From Gymnopus androsaceus JB14 (lineage: Eukaryota > Basidiomycota > Agaricomycetes > Agaricales > Omphalotaceae), in assembly GCA_009733575.1 (NCBI GenBank), contig ML769606.1, forward strand, positions 52,954 through 116,953: a stretch of DNA of 64,000 nt, written 5' to 3'. The notes beneath the pieces were generated by a model. The model was not told the DNA's origin, ran no database searches, and saw only the letters and a program-made list of their open reading frames with translations. This document shows positions 55,030-64,000 of the stretch, piece by piece (position 1 is the first letter of the stretch; each line of letters begins with the position of its first letter). A program made the position numbers and the translations under genes.

Positions 55030-56580
55030 CGGAGTGGAGACATGAGTCGGAGAGCTGGATGGTAAGGGTTGGCATAGAATCGGCTTAGGGGTTAGGGCTG
55101 AGAGGAATCGCCATGAAGATCGTCAATTTGTCGAGGCCAGCTACCTAGCGTTCCAAAGCAATAATGGGAACTGGAAGATTCCAGTGAAGGGCAGATTGGC
55201 AGATGTAGAAAGAGGAAGGAGAGATGGTGGTTGGGATGCCGGTATTTACCAGCTATCAATTCACCGAACGCGGTTGGGAAAGAACAACACAAGGTGTAAG
55301 CGCCCTAACTCAACGGCTGTGAGAATTGTCTTTGATAAACGCTGGAACATTTTTGAGTGCCAAGTTCTCTTCCTTCACTACGGCCACTCTGGACTCTTCC
55401 TCCCCTTCTACTTCCTGGAATCCACTGAACTCGTTCGGTGGAGTAAACAACTGGGCTCGCCTGGCTATTATTACCTAGCGAGGCTTTGCAGCGCTAGGTA
55501 ATTGGCTCAATAATATATCCAAGGGGATCTCGGACGAGAGCACTCTGTAGGGGGTCTTCATGAATCCTCCACGGACTTATTCCACGGCGACTGTCCATCT
55601 GACGATGCTGATGGATGCATTGGGTCCCTGACACCATCTCCGTAAGTTGATTTTCCGTTATTTCAATTGATTTTCCGTTATTTCAATTGATTTATCTAAT
55701 TCGACTCGCGAATAGGTTCTGGTATCTAAACTTGAGGAGGTCTTGAATTCACAGCTTGCACAGGTCCTAAGGTGCATAGCTTACCACCAACTGCATCCAT
55801 TACTAACCATTTTTCCCAAGTATAGGCGTCCGGCCCTATTATTCACATATTCCCTTACGAGCTGTCTGCTTTCGGCGCTCGTAAATTGCCATCGTTCCAC
55901 CACTTGCCCATATCCGGTCGTCTGCTGTTTGGCGCCGGTACATCTCGAGTTCTTGATCAATGAAGTCAAGGTGAAGGAGCCTGCTGACAGTCTCGTCGAG
56001 TTCAAGCACGGCAAAACTGACGGAGAAGGCAAAGAAGAAATGGACTACCTAGTACCTCGATGACGATGAAACCTTTGATTCCGAGGTTGATTCCGGACAT
56101 GAAGGTCCCACTCACCACCTAGATTGTATCGTGCACCAGTATACAACAGTCCCCCTCCTGCTACTCCTGCGGCCACGAAAACACGCTTACAATGAATTGA
56201 TGATATGGGAATATGGCTTGGGTGACATGGAGCCAGCGAGTCGTCTGATCGAACCTCTTCTCCTCGGCCCTCAGGCGACCACCCTCTCCTGGACCATACC
56301 ACGGTCTTTTGGCTCATTTAATCCTGGGCTCTAGTCCCTCATCAATCAAGCTGTAGTCTCGCCCAGTGGGCGCTTCAGTTAGCGCTCACTTTTCTTTCTT
56401 TAACCACCAACATCCAATAGAGTTTGGCAGGGCCGCGGGAGACGGGTTGTAGTCAGAAAGGTCGTTAAGAAATTGTAGACTATTGAATGCGGCGTATTTT
56501 GGAGGAGAATTGAAAGCTTTCGTTGAGGTGGGTATACTTGCAAGGGCTAATGTTTCTACATTTGATACTTACTGCTCAAT
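55030..56580. other. No recognised gene; small repeats
   Basis: A 22-bp direct duplication (TTGATTTTCCGTTATTTCAA) lies at about 55647-55690. A palindrome TTACCTAGCG...CGCTAGGTAA lies at about 55472-55502. The open frame at 55743-56063 (+) has no recognised domain. Confidence 0.4.
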
Positions 56581-56589
56581 TTATAGTCT

Positions 56590-57130
56590 AAACGACTTTA
56601 TCCTGGCTATCGTGGTCATCGTTGTCTCCCTCCTCCCTGTGTCCCAATGTTACGATTCTGCAACCCCTACTGAGGGTCAACCTCTGGGTTTCCTCTTCCA
56701 CTGCTAAGGTAGTCTTTGCCGTTGCTGCCTACATCATCGCTTCCGAAACCGCCACTCCAATTCCAGACCCACTACCATCATGGTTACCACAAGGGAACAA
56801 ACTAGATACGCACTACATGCCCAACGTTCCTTTACTGCAGCTCCCAGGCTGCCTCGAATATCAAGAAATCGAGCAGCAGGGATTTGACGACGGTACTTGC
56901 ACTTAGGCAGCTCTCAAGGCATTTACTGGCAGAAGTAACTCTTATTGGAGAGACCGTAAAGTTCCCCGGTGGATACAGCGCCAGTGGCCGAGGCGTGGCA
57001 GACACACGAAGTGCTATTTATTCTAAGTAAGTTCTACTCTACTCTTCTACTGTGTTGCGTTTAACAAAGCCTGTTTCTCAGTACACCTTCCCTGGTCCTA
57101 CCCAGACATTACCTCCAACAGGTCACCTTT
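56590..57130 (+). pseudogene. AA9 monooxygenase relic, paralogue of 47226-48224
   Basis: Segments line up in order with the other AA9 copy: a stretch near 56840-56895 (TCCCAGGCTGCCTCGAAT, AAATCGAGCAGC), GGAAGTAACTCTTATT-like sequence near 56930, CCGGTGGATACAG, the intron from about 57028 and TACACCTTCCCTGGTCC after it. The central part, including the copper-ligand HEI segment, is deleted and many frameshifts are present. Confidence 0.7.
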
Positions 57131-57207
57131 GGACCACCCCCTGCTAATTATGCCCTATATTTATGCAGCATAGGAATGCGCGTGCAATCCTATATGTATA
57201 ACAGTAG

Positions 57208-57671
57208 GCCGTCGAGGCTGTTTTTAAGCGAATGCCTGTAGAGCATCAAGAGGCTTTTATGAAGTTGCATAAGCACAATGGAAGTGGTGAGCTTGTCGGG
57301 TACGTCCATCCTTTTTTTTTTTAGGTTATCTACTTCATTGCTCAAACTTTACTTCCACAGTCGCATCAGAACCAATGGTGTTTCGACTACTGGACCCGAA
57401 AACCGCAATGTGCTGAGGAATAAGGCACGCCACTCTAGTATTGACGCTGTCCCTCTCTAATCCTCTCCTTAGGCACCAGCGGCCCTGTAGGTTTGCACTC
57501 TGCTCTATGCAACGAAATATCATATATAGATCATTGGCAAGTACAACCATTGAATCATCTTTTTCTGATTCTGTATCGACAGCTGCAACCCAAACACCGT
57601 CTACCACTGGCACACCGACACCCTCTCCCTACGCGTGTACGCCGTGCGCGCCATCCCTCCCGGTACCGAAA
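57208..57671 (+). pseudogene. SET-domain methyltransferase-like gene, part before the transposon
   Basis: SMYD/SET5-type SET proteins methylate lysines. Exon 57208-57299 (AVEAVFKRMPVEHQEAFM...) ends at a donor. The intron 57300-57360 joins to GRIRTNGVSTTGP, typical of fungal SET5-like proteins. Further exons give GLHSALCNEISYIDH, CNPNTVYHWHTD (the NHSCxPN cofactor-binding motif, first residues altered) and LRVYAVRAIPPGTE up to 57671. One frame discontinuity occurs near 57468. The frame resumes at 61597 after the 3925-bp foldback element. The 5' part of the gene is missing: sequence before 57208 belongs to the AA9 relic. Confidence 0.75.
57665..57671. repeat. Target site duplication of element 2, left
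   Basis: ACCGAAA, matching 61597-61603; encodes part of the SET motif. Confidence 0.9.
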
Positions 57672-57779
57672 CACTTCAGGCTGCCCCAATTATATCTTCT
57701 TAGATAGTCCAAAGTGTAACAATCCAGTAACTAATATGATCAAAATCCACAGGAAATCCAGGGGCCCCGCCTGGAATCC

Positions 57780-58985
57780 ATACACCCTGCCTGGATTCCA
57801 TGCATGTCGCATGGATTCCATGCCCTAGTAAATAGTAGTGTATGGATTCCAGGCATGTCGCATGGAATCCATGCACTAGTAAAAATAGTAGTGTATGGAT
57901 TCCATGCATGTTGCATGGATTCCATGCACTAGTAAAAATAGTAGTGTATGGATTCCAGGCATGTTGCATGGATTCCATGCACTAGTAAAAATAGTAGTGT
58001 ATGGATTCCAGGCATGTTGCATGGATTCCATGCACTAGTAAAAATAGTAGTGTATGGATTCCATGCATGTTGCATGGAATCCATGCACTAGTAAAAATAG
58101 TGGTGTATGGATTCCAGGCATGTTGCATGGAATCCATGCACTAGAAAAAATAGTAGTGTATGGATTCCAGGCATGTCATGATCATGCATAGTGATGATCC
58201 ATGCATGCACTAGTAAAAATAGTAGTGTATGGATTCCAGGCATGTTGCATGGATTCCATGCACTAGTAAAAATAGTAGTGTATGGATTCCAGGCATGTTG
58301 CATGGATTCCATGCACTAGTAAAAATAGTAGTGTATGGATTCCAGGCATGTTGCATGGAATCCATGCACTAGTAAAAATAGTAGTGTATGGACTCCAGGC
58401 ATGTTGCATGGATTCCATGCACTAGTAAAAATAGTAGTGTATGGATTCCAGGCATGTTGCATGGAATCCATGCACTAGTAAAAATAGTAGTGTATGGATT
58501 CCAGGCATGTTGCATGGAATCCATGCACTGGTAAAAATAGTAGTGTATGGATTCCAGGCATGTTGCATGGAATCCATGCACTGGTAAAAATAGTAGTGTA
58601 TGGATTCCAGGCATGTCGCATGGAATCCATGCACTGGTAAAAATAGTAGTGTATGGATTCCAGGCATGTTGCATGGAATCCATGCACTAGTAAAAATAGT
58701 AGTGTATGGATTCCAGGCATGTTGCATGGAATCCATGCACTGGTAAAAATAGTAGTGTATGGATTCCAGGCATGTTGCATGGAATCCATGCACTAGTAAA
58801 AATAGTAGTGTATGGATTCCAGGCATGTTGCATGGATTCCATGCACTAGTAAAAATAGTAGTGTATGGATTCCAGGCATGTTGCATGGAATCCATGCACT
58901 GGTAAAAATAGTAGTGTATGGATTCCAGGCATGTTGCATGGAATCCATGCACTAGTAAAAATAGTAGTGTATGGATTCCATGCAT
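57780..58985 (+). repeat. 53-bp minisatellite array of element 2, left (about 22 units)
   Basis: The same 53-bp unit as in copy 1, array B orientation reversed. It contains one odd unit with ATGATCATGCATAGTGATGA at about 58176-58205. Confidence 0.93.
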
Positions 58986-59629
58986 GTCACATTAGTACTA
59001 GTTCGACCATTAGATTAGTTACTAGTCCAAGTTATCAGTACTAGTACCACCATTAGGTTACTAGTTCGAGTTATTAGTACTAGTACAACCATTAGGTTAG
59101 TTACTAGTATGACTTATTGGTACTAGTACAACCATTAGATTCGTTACTAGTATGAGTTATTTGTACTAGTACCACCATTAGGTTAGTTACTAGTTCGAGT
59201 TATTAGTACCATTATAAGCATTAGATTCGTTACTAGTACAACTTATTAGTACTAGTACCACCATTAGATTAGTTACTAGTCCGAGTTATTAGTACTAGTA
59301 CAACCATTAGGTAGTTACTAGTATGACTTATTGGTACTAGTACAACCATTAGATTAGTTACTAGTCCGAGTTATTCATACTAGTACCACCATTAGGTTAG
59401 TTACTAGTTCGAGTTATTAGTACCATTATAAGCATTAGATTCATTACTAGTACAACTTATTAGTACTAGTTCAACCATTAGATTAGTTACTAGTCCGAGT
59501 TATTTACTAGTACCACCATTAGATTAGTTACTAGTCCGAGTTATCAGTACTAGTACCACCATTAGGTTAGTTACTAGTACGACTTATTGGTACCAGTACA
59601 ACCATTAGCTTCCTTACTAGTATGACCTT
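58986..59629 (-). repeat. 43-bp tandem array of element 2
   Basis: Complementary to 2770-3375: units with TTAGTTACTAGT and ACTAGTACAACCATTAG, including the ATTATAAGCATTAGATTC variant. Confidence 0.9.
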
Positions 59630-60284
59630 ATGCCCACCCTCCCGGTGCTTATGGGCGCTTATTTATCCAAAAAATGTCGGGAATCAGGCTTGATAAATCC
59701 TTCAAAAATCATCAAAGATTATCAAAATATTTCGGCATTATTGTTCCCCCCCAGTGTATATGGGCACATATGGGTGCTCATTTTACTGCAGAACATTGGA
59801 AATTGGAGCTTGATAAATTCTGGAAAAATCGTGAAAATAGTGAAAATATTTGGGCATTGTTATCCCGCCCACCAGCACTTTTGGGTGTGTATTTTCCTGC
59901 CAAATAACGGGAATGGAGCTTGATAAATCTCGGAAAAATGATAAAAAATCATGAAAATATTTAGGGATTGTTTTTCCACCTCCCACTGATTATGGCACCT
60001 CATGTCCGAATAAGGTCATGTAACACATGTGACACTGTCACACTACATATATGGTATACCTTAACTGTAACTCTCCTTCTGGAATTCATCCTCATTGCAA
60101 TCAAAAGTGTAATTTGTAGTTTGTGTGACAGTGTCACATGCAGGCTGATGGGATCAGCAGAGGTAGGTTGCTGGGTGTAGATGAGAAAGTCATCACTGTA
60201 ACTATCAATCGCTATTTCACAAATTTCAATTTGTACTGTGTGACAGTGTCACGTGACTATTACTATACTTCGCATGCACTACTA
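59630..60284 (-). repeat. ~110-bp triplicate and palindrome core of element 2
   Basis: Three AT-rich blocks (59630-59965), then the core with TGTGACA-N-TGTCACA at 60028-60042 and 60124-60138 and a near-copy at 60239-60253. Colinear with 2131-2769 in reverse. Confidence 0.8.
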
Positions 60285-61470
60285 TATTTACTAGTGCATG
60301 GAATCCATGCGACATGCCTGGGAATCCATACACTACTATTTTTACTAGTGCATGGATTCCATGCAACATGCCTGGAATCCATACACTACTATTTTTCCTA
60401 GTGCATGGAATCCATGCAACATGCCTGGAATCCATACACTACTAGTTTACCAGTGCATGGATTCCATGCGACATGCCTGGAATCCATACACTACTATTTT
60501 TACCAGTGCATGGAATCCATGCGACATGCCTGGAATCCATACACTACTATTTTTACTAGTGCATGGATTCCATGCAACATGCATGGAATCCATACACTAC
60601 TATTTTTACCAGTGCATGGATTCCATGCAACATGCCTGGAATCCATACACTACTATTTTTACTAGTGCATGGATTCCATGCAACATGCCTGGAATCCATA
60701 CACTACTATTTTTACTAGTGCATGGAATCCATGCAACATGCCTGGAATCCATACACTACTATTTTGACTAGTGCATGGAATCCATGCAACATGCCTGGAA
60801 TCCATACACTACTATTTTTACCAGTGCATGGATTCCATGCAACATGCCTGGAATCCATACACTACTATTTTTACTAGTGCATGGAATCCATGCAACATGC
60901 CTGGAATCCATGCAACATGCCTGGAATCCATACACTACTATTTTTACTAGTGCATGGAATCCATGCAACATGCCTGGAATCCATACACTACTATTTTTTC
61001 TAGTGCATGGATTCCATGCAACATGCCTGGAATCCATACACTACTATTTTTACTAGTGCATGGAATCCATGCAACATGCCTGGAATCCATACACTACTAT
61101 TTTTACTAGTGCATGGAATCCATGCAACATGCATGGAATCCATACACTACTATTTTTACTAGTGCATGGATTCCATGCAACATGCCTGGAATCCATACAC
61201 TACTATTTTTTCTAGTGCATGGATTCCATGCGACATGCATGGAATCCATACACTACTATTTTTACTAGTGCATGGATTCCATGCAACATGCCTGGAATCC
61301 ATACACTACTATTTTTACCAGTGCATGGATTCCATGCAACATGCCTGGAATCCATACACTACTATTTTTACCAGTGCATGGATTCCATGCAACATGCCTG
61401 GAATCCATACATTACTATTTTTACTAGTGCATGGATTCCATGCGACATGCATGGAATCCAGGTGGGGTGT
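60285..61470 (-). repeat. 53-bp minisatellite array of element 2, right (about 22 units)
   Basis: Inverted relative to the array at 57780-58985. Confidence 0.93.
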
Positions 61471-61596
61471 ATGGATTCCAGGCGGGGCCCCTGGATTCCA
61501 GGGCCCTGGATTTCCTGTGGATTTTGATCATATTAGTTACTGGATTGTTACACTTTGGACTATCTAACTAGTTACTTTTCCTGGTAGACTGGAATG

Positions 61597-62094
61597 ACCG
61601 AAATCACAATCTCATACGGAGACACCCTCGCTTCTGCCGCTGAACGTGCCAAATATCTTGCGCCCTATGGTATTCGCTCGTGTGCGTGCGGCCCATCCTG
61701 CAGCGACCCAGCTCGAGCCAAGATCTCCGAAAAGCGCCGCGAAAGTCTCCGAAACCCCTTCACGCTTTTCCCTCCTCCCGAGCCCACTTGGCCCAGAGAT
61801 AAATGGATCCAGCCTGCGGTACAGCGGGTGCAGGAATTGGAAGAGGAAGATCTCCAGGCTCCCGAGCCATACAAGAGGACCTTGCATCTGTTGGTCAATG
61901 CGTATTCGCATTTGCAGGATATCGACAAGGCGTTGTTCTATGCTAAAAAGTTGAAGCCGGTGTGCAAGGCGCATGAAGGAGTGGATTTGCCTGCAATGTA
62001 TCTGAGCAAGAGTGGTCTCAAAAGTAGTCCGGGGTATATGGCGGCGGCTATGCAGAAGAACTTCAAGTTGCCCCAGGAGTACCACCTATGTTAA
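61597..62094 (+). pseudogene. SET-domain gene, part after the transposon
   Basis: Continues the frame of 57208-57671 directly after the target duplication: ITISYGDTLASAAERAKYL and YGIRSCACGPSC (a post-SET Cys cluster, CxCxxxC type). A C-terminal helical region follows (VNAYSHLQDIDKALFYAKKL, GYMAAAMQKNF) that resembles the TPR-like end of SMYD/SET5 proteins. Stop TAA at 62092-62094. Precise loss of the element plus one 7-bp repeat would rejoin the frame. Confidence 0.75.
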
Positions 62095-62194
62095 TGACGG
62101 CGTTTTCTTGAGGAGTCGGAGATATATAGATAGTATTCGTATACAATTTCCGCTGATTCCAGGTAATAGTACAATATACACTGTTATCACAATC

Positions 62195-62234
62195 CATCTA
62201 TTGAATTCGTTCGTTCATGCAAATAATCTATAAT
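62195..62234 (-). other. 3' flank shared with 43780-43965
   Basis: GAATTCGTTCGTTCATGCAAATAATCT and neighbours are the reverse complement of the 3' part of the GH16 remnant at 43.9 kb. Confidence 0.6.
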
Positions 62235-62660
62235 GCCATTTCTATCCAAGCCACGTATCTGTCTAGTAATCGCAGTGTCTCCACATCTTCATGTAGTCTC
62301 TGAGATCGGAACGTTGAAAGGACCAAAGTCAGCGATGAAGACGTAGAAAAGACGGAGAAAGGAAAGACTCACACAACCATACCCCACTCGTAATCATCCT
62401 CTGGCCAAGTAGCGGACCACGTAGATTGGGCATTGGTGAAATCGCGCATTGCAGCTATTGGATTGGCAATGAGACGGGTGTGAGGATGGAATAAGCAAGC
62501 GCGGTAGGATTATCAATGAGAACAAAACCCCAAAGGGCAATGGAAAAAAGGCTTACTATCAGAAGCATCAATCCAAGGCTTGTCTTCCTGTCCATCCGGG
62601 AACCATCCGTTTGTACCACCAACAGCGACGTTGAGAATGAGGTAAAACTCTAACAACAAA
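62235..62660 (-). pseudogene. GH16 beta-glucanase-like gene, 3' part
   Basis: GH16 laminarinase-type proteins act on cell-wall beta-1,3(1,4)-glucans. Reading leftwards: EFYLILNVAVGGTNGWFPDG (near 62650-62590), PWIDASD, an intron (about 62460-62556), AMRDFTNAQSTWSATWPED, YEWGMVV, an intron (about 62305-62370) and DYMKMWRHCDY with the stop near 62263. The upstream catalytic exon is missing: sequence right of 62660 is unrelated. A copy of the last exon lies at 43780-43965 in opposite orientation. Confidence 0.75.
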
Positions 62661-64000
62661 AGTCTTAACGACCCTAGCAGAGCCACCAGATTGTCCTAGA
62701 TAACCAGAGCGAGCCCGTGGAGAAGCATTTTTAGCTGACATGTGGCTGGTGTAAGATGCAAAACCTACACAGCCAACAGCTCGAATGATGTCCGAATGAT
62801 GTCCGAGTGCGAGCCTAGAGGCTAGAGCTATAGACAAAGTAGGTAAAAAAGCAGCTAGCATAGTATCAGTAGCGTCCAGAACTAGGATAACCTGGCTACC
62901 ACGAAAACCGCGCAGGCTAAAGTCAGTGATATGCCTACCCATGCTTGTATGAGCTCCATTCACCCATTCACGCTGACTGCCGAAGAACACGACCACGTCT
63001 TTGTTGTCGCTGCCAATGAAATGGCAGAAAATACCTCGGCCCCGTCTTAAAATACTACCTCCCAGACGAAATGCCTCATATGCCTAAATTTCACGCTGAA
63101 AGCTTTGTAAGTGTTGCTGCCCAGAGGTTGGAAACTGATATGTACGGTTACATGGCAAGTGACCATTTAATCGCGGTGCGGCGAGAGCTAACAACAACAG
63201 ATCTCCGCACTCCTCAACACGTCGGCTCATGAGGATCCCAGCTCGGCTGTTTTCCTCGACCGATGCGTTAAACCAGATATAAACCAGTCCAATATGCCTG
63301 CTTCCGGCGATAGTCCTACAAATGTCAAAATGATGTTAGGCTTCATGGAATTCAAGAGTAGTGCAATCGACGAACCATTTGCCACTGACAGTATGATATT
63401 TGAAAGAGATACTGCCTAGGGGAGCAGGAGATGGGGAGTGTTTAATTCATCTGAGTAGCCAAGAAAAGTACGAACAAGGTTATAAACTTATGGTATATTG
63501 CAAGAATCGTGAATAGCTATTCTTTAACCATTTTTGGAAACAAGCTTATTGTACTATTGTTAGGAGCGTGCTACGAGCAAACGGCGGGAAAGTATTGCCG
63601 ACAGATTGTCGGCGACCGATAGCGACTGCCGCTCGAGATGGTGGACTGATGGTGAAGTTATTAACAACACCCTCGCTACGTCGTGTAGTCCAATGAAGAG
63701 AATAATCGTTGTCGGCGGAAGGCCGACAAACGATAGAGACGTTGACAAAGGTAATCTTCAGAGAAGTAGTTATCCAAGTTGATATTTAAACTGAAGACTA
63801 CTAAACAGAATACTCTAGCTTATATACTCAAAGAGCTATCGGGCCGAAGTAAGTAAGTATTCAGTAGAAGTATAATAAGTATTGACAGTTAATTCAGTAG
63901 AAGAACAATAAGTAATAGAAAGGATAAACAATAAGAATGAATAGAAACTTGCGAAGATTATCCAATGCTCGCTAGCGGCGATCGCTCGGTGGCGCCGACC
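62661..64000. other. No recognised gene; hairpins and short direct repeats
   Basis: The open minus-strand frame at 62568-62996 has no recognised domain. GCCGACA-GAT-TGTCGGC (63597-63613) and TTGTCGGC-GGAAG-GCCGACAA (63709-63729) are two related hairpins. Direct repeats of TTCAGTAGAAG...ATAAGTA occur at about 63858-63880 and 63895-63915. The AT-rich tail with TATA-like sequence could be part of an LTR, but no element was defined. Confidence 0.3.

Larger units (their letters stand above)
57672..61596 (-). mobile_element. Foldback-type DNA transposon, copy 2, inserted in a SET gene
   Basis: A 3925-bp element flanked by ACCGAAA at 57665-57671 and 61597-61603. It starts CACTTCAGGC and ends ...GACTGGAATG, so it is inverted relative to copy 1. 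The coding frame of the interrupted SET gene (PGTE before, ITISYGD after) confirms both borders to the base. The internal order is the reverse of copy 1: array B', 43-bp array, ~110-bp triplicate, palindrome core, array A'. Arrays are more regular than in copy 1. No transposase gene. Confidence 0.93.

Noticed and set aside
793..61596. The two inverted foldback elements as direct breakpoints of the proposed inversion
   Set aside because: The inversion junctions lie at about 14.97 and 51.58 kb, far from both elements, and each element has matching target duplications on its two sides.
62568..62996. Minus-strand 142-residue ORF as a separate gene or retroelement fragment
   Set aside because: Its end overlaps the GH16 exon in a wrong frame, and the remainder shows no reverse transcriptase, integrase or other motif.

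Overview
The window reads as nuclear DNA of an Agaricomycete (mushroom-forming basidiomycete). The evidence is short GT-AG introns of about 45-60 bp and gene families typical of that group: FunK1 fungal kinases, DUF6534 membrane proteins, an AA9 polysaccharide monooxygenase, a TET/JBP-type dioxygenase and Crinkler (CRN) proteins. It is an accessory, repeat-rich region. Most recognisable genes are truncated, frameshifted, fused or duplicated, and no housekeeping gene is clearly intact.

Mobile framework. Two copies of one foldback-type transposon lie in opposite orientation near the two ends, at 793-5273 and 57672-61596. Each is flanked by a perfect 7-bp target duplication (AAATACA; ACCGAAA). 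Each carries two large, mutually inverted 53-bp minisatellite arrays, a 43-bp array, a ~110-bp triplicate and a short unique core, with no credible protein gene. The right-hand copy sits inside the SET domain of a histone-methyltransferase-like gene. Two MITEs (16516-16645; 25578-25804), several stem-loop clusters, a tRNA-like relic and a 40-nt motif found four times complete the repeat load.

Layout. 1-785 no gene; 793-5273 foldback element 1; 5405-5640 relic of a Ser/Thr-rich surface protein; 6390-8666 CRN copy 1 (+, decayed); 10630-12083 TET/JBP-like oxygenase relic; 13704-14967 C-terminal half of a FunK1 kinase (-) joined to the N-terminal half of a DUF6534 gene (14968-16317, -); 18270-20458 second DUF6534 gene (+); 23030-23898 P4-ATPase relic; 24333-25455 unknown two-exon gene (-); 29878-34692 large decayed mobile-element-like gene; 35839-37287 unknown multi-exon gene (-); 38832-40913 Ser/Thr-rich membrane protein; 41903-43489 F-box gene (-); 44005-46255 CRN copy 2 (-); 46435-46964 coiled-coil protein end; 47226-48224 AA9 gene; 49734-52471 N-terminal half of a FunK1 joined to the C-terminal half of a DUF6534 gene (+); 53217-55023 another FunK1 (-); 56590-57130 AA9 relic; 57208-57671 plus 61597-62094 SET gene split by foldback element 2; 62235-62660 GH16 relic (-).

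Main inference. The two FunK1/DUF6534 chimeras are complementary: each holds the half that the other lacks. Their orientations are exactly those produced by one inversion of about 36.6 kb, between roughly 14.97 kb and 51.58 kb. Undoing it would restore both gene orders. The CRN copies, one inside and one outside this interval, would then be direct rather than inverted repeats. Exact exon borders are estimates from reading the sequence. Indel-based pseudogene calls carry a caveat, because one block (3740-4265) looks like unpolished sequence.
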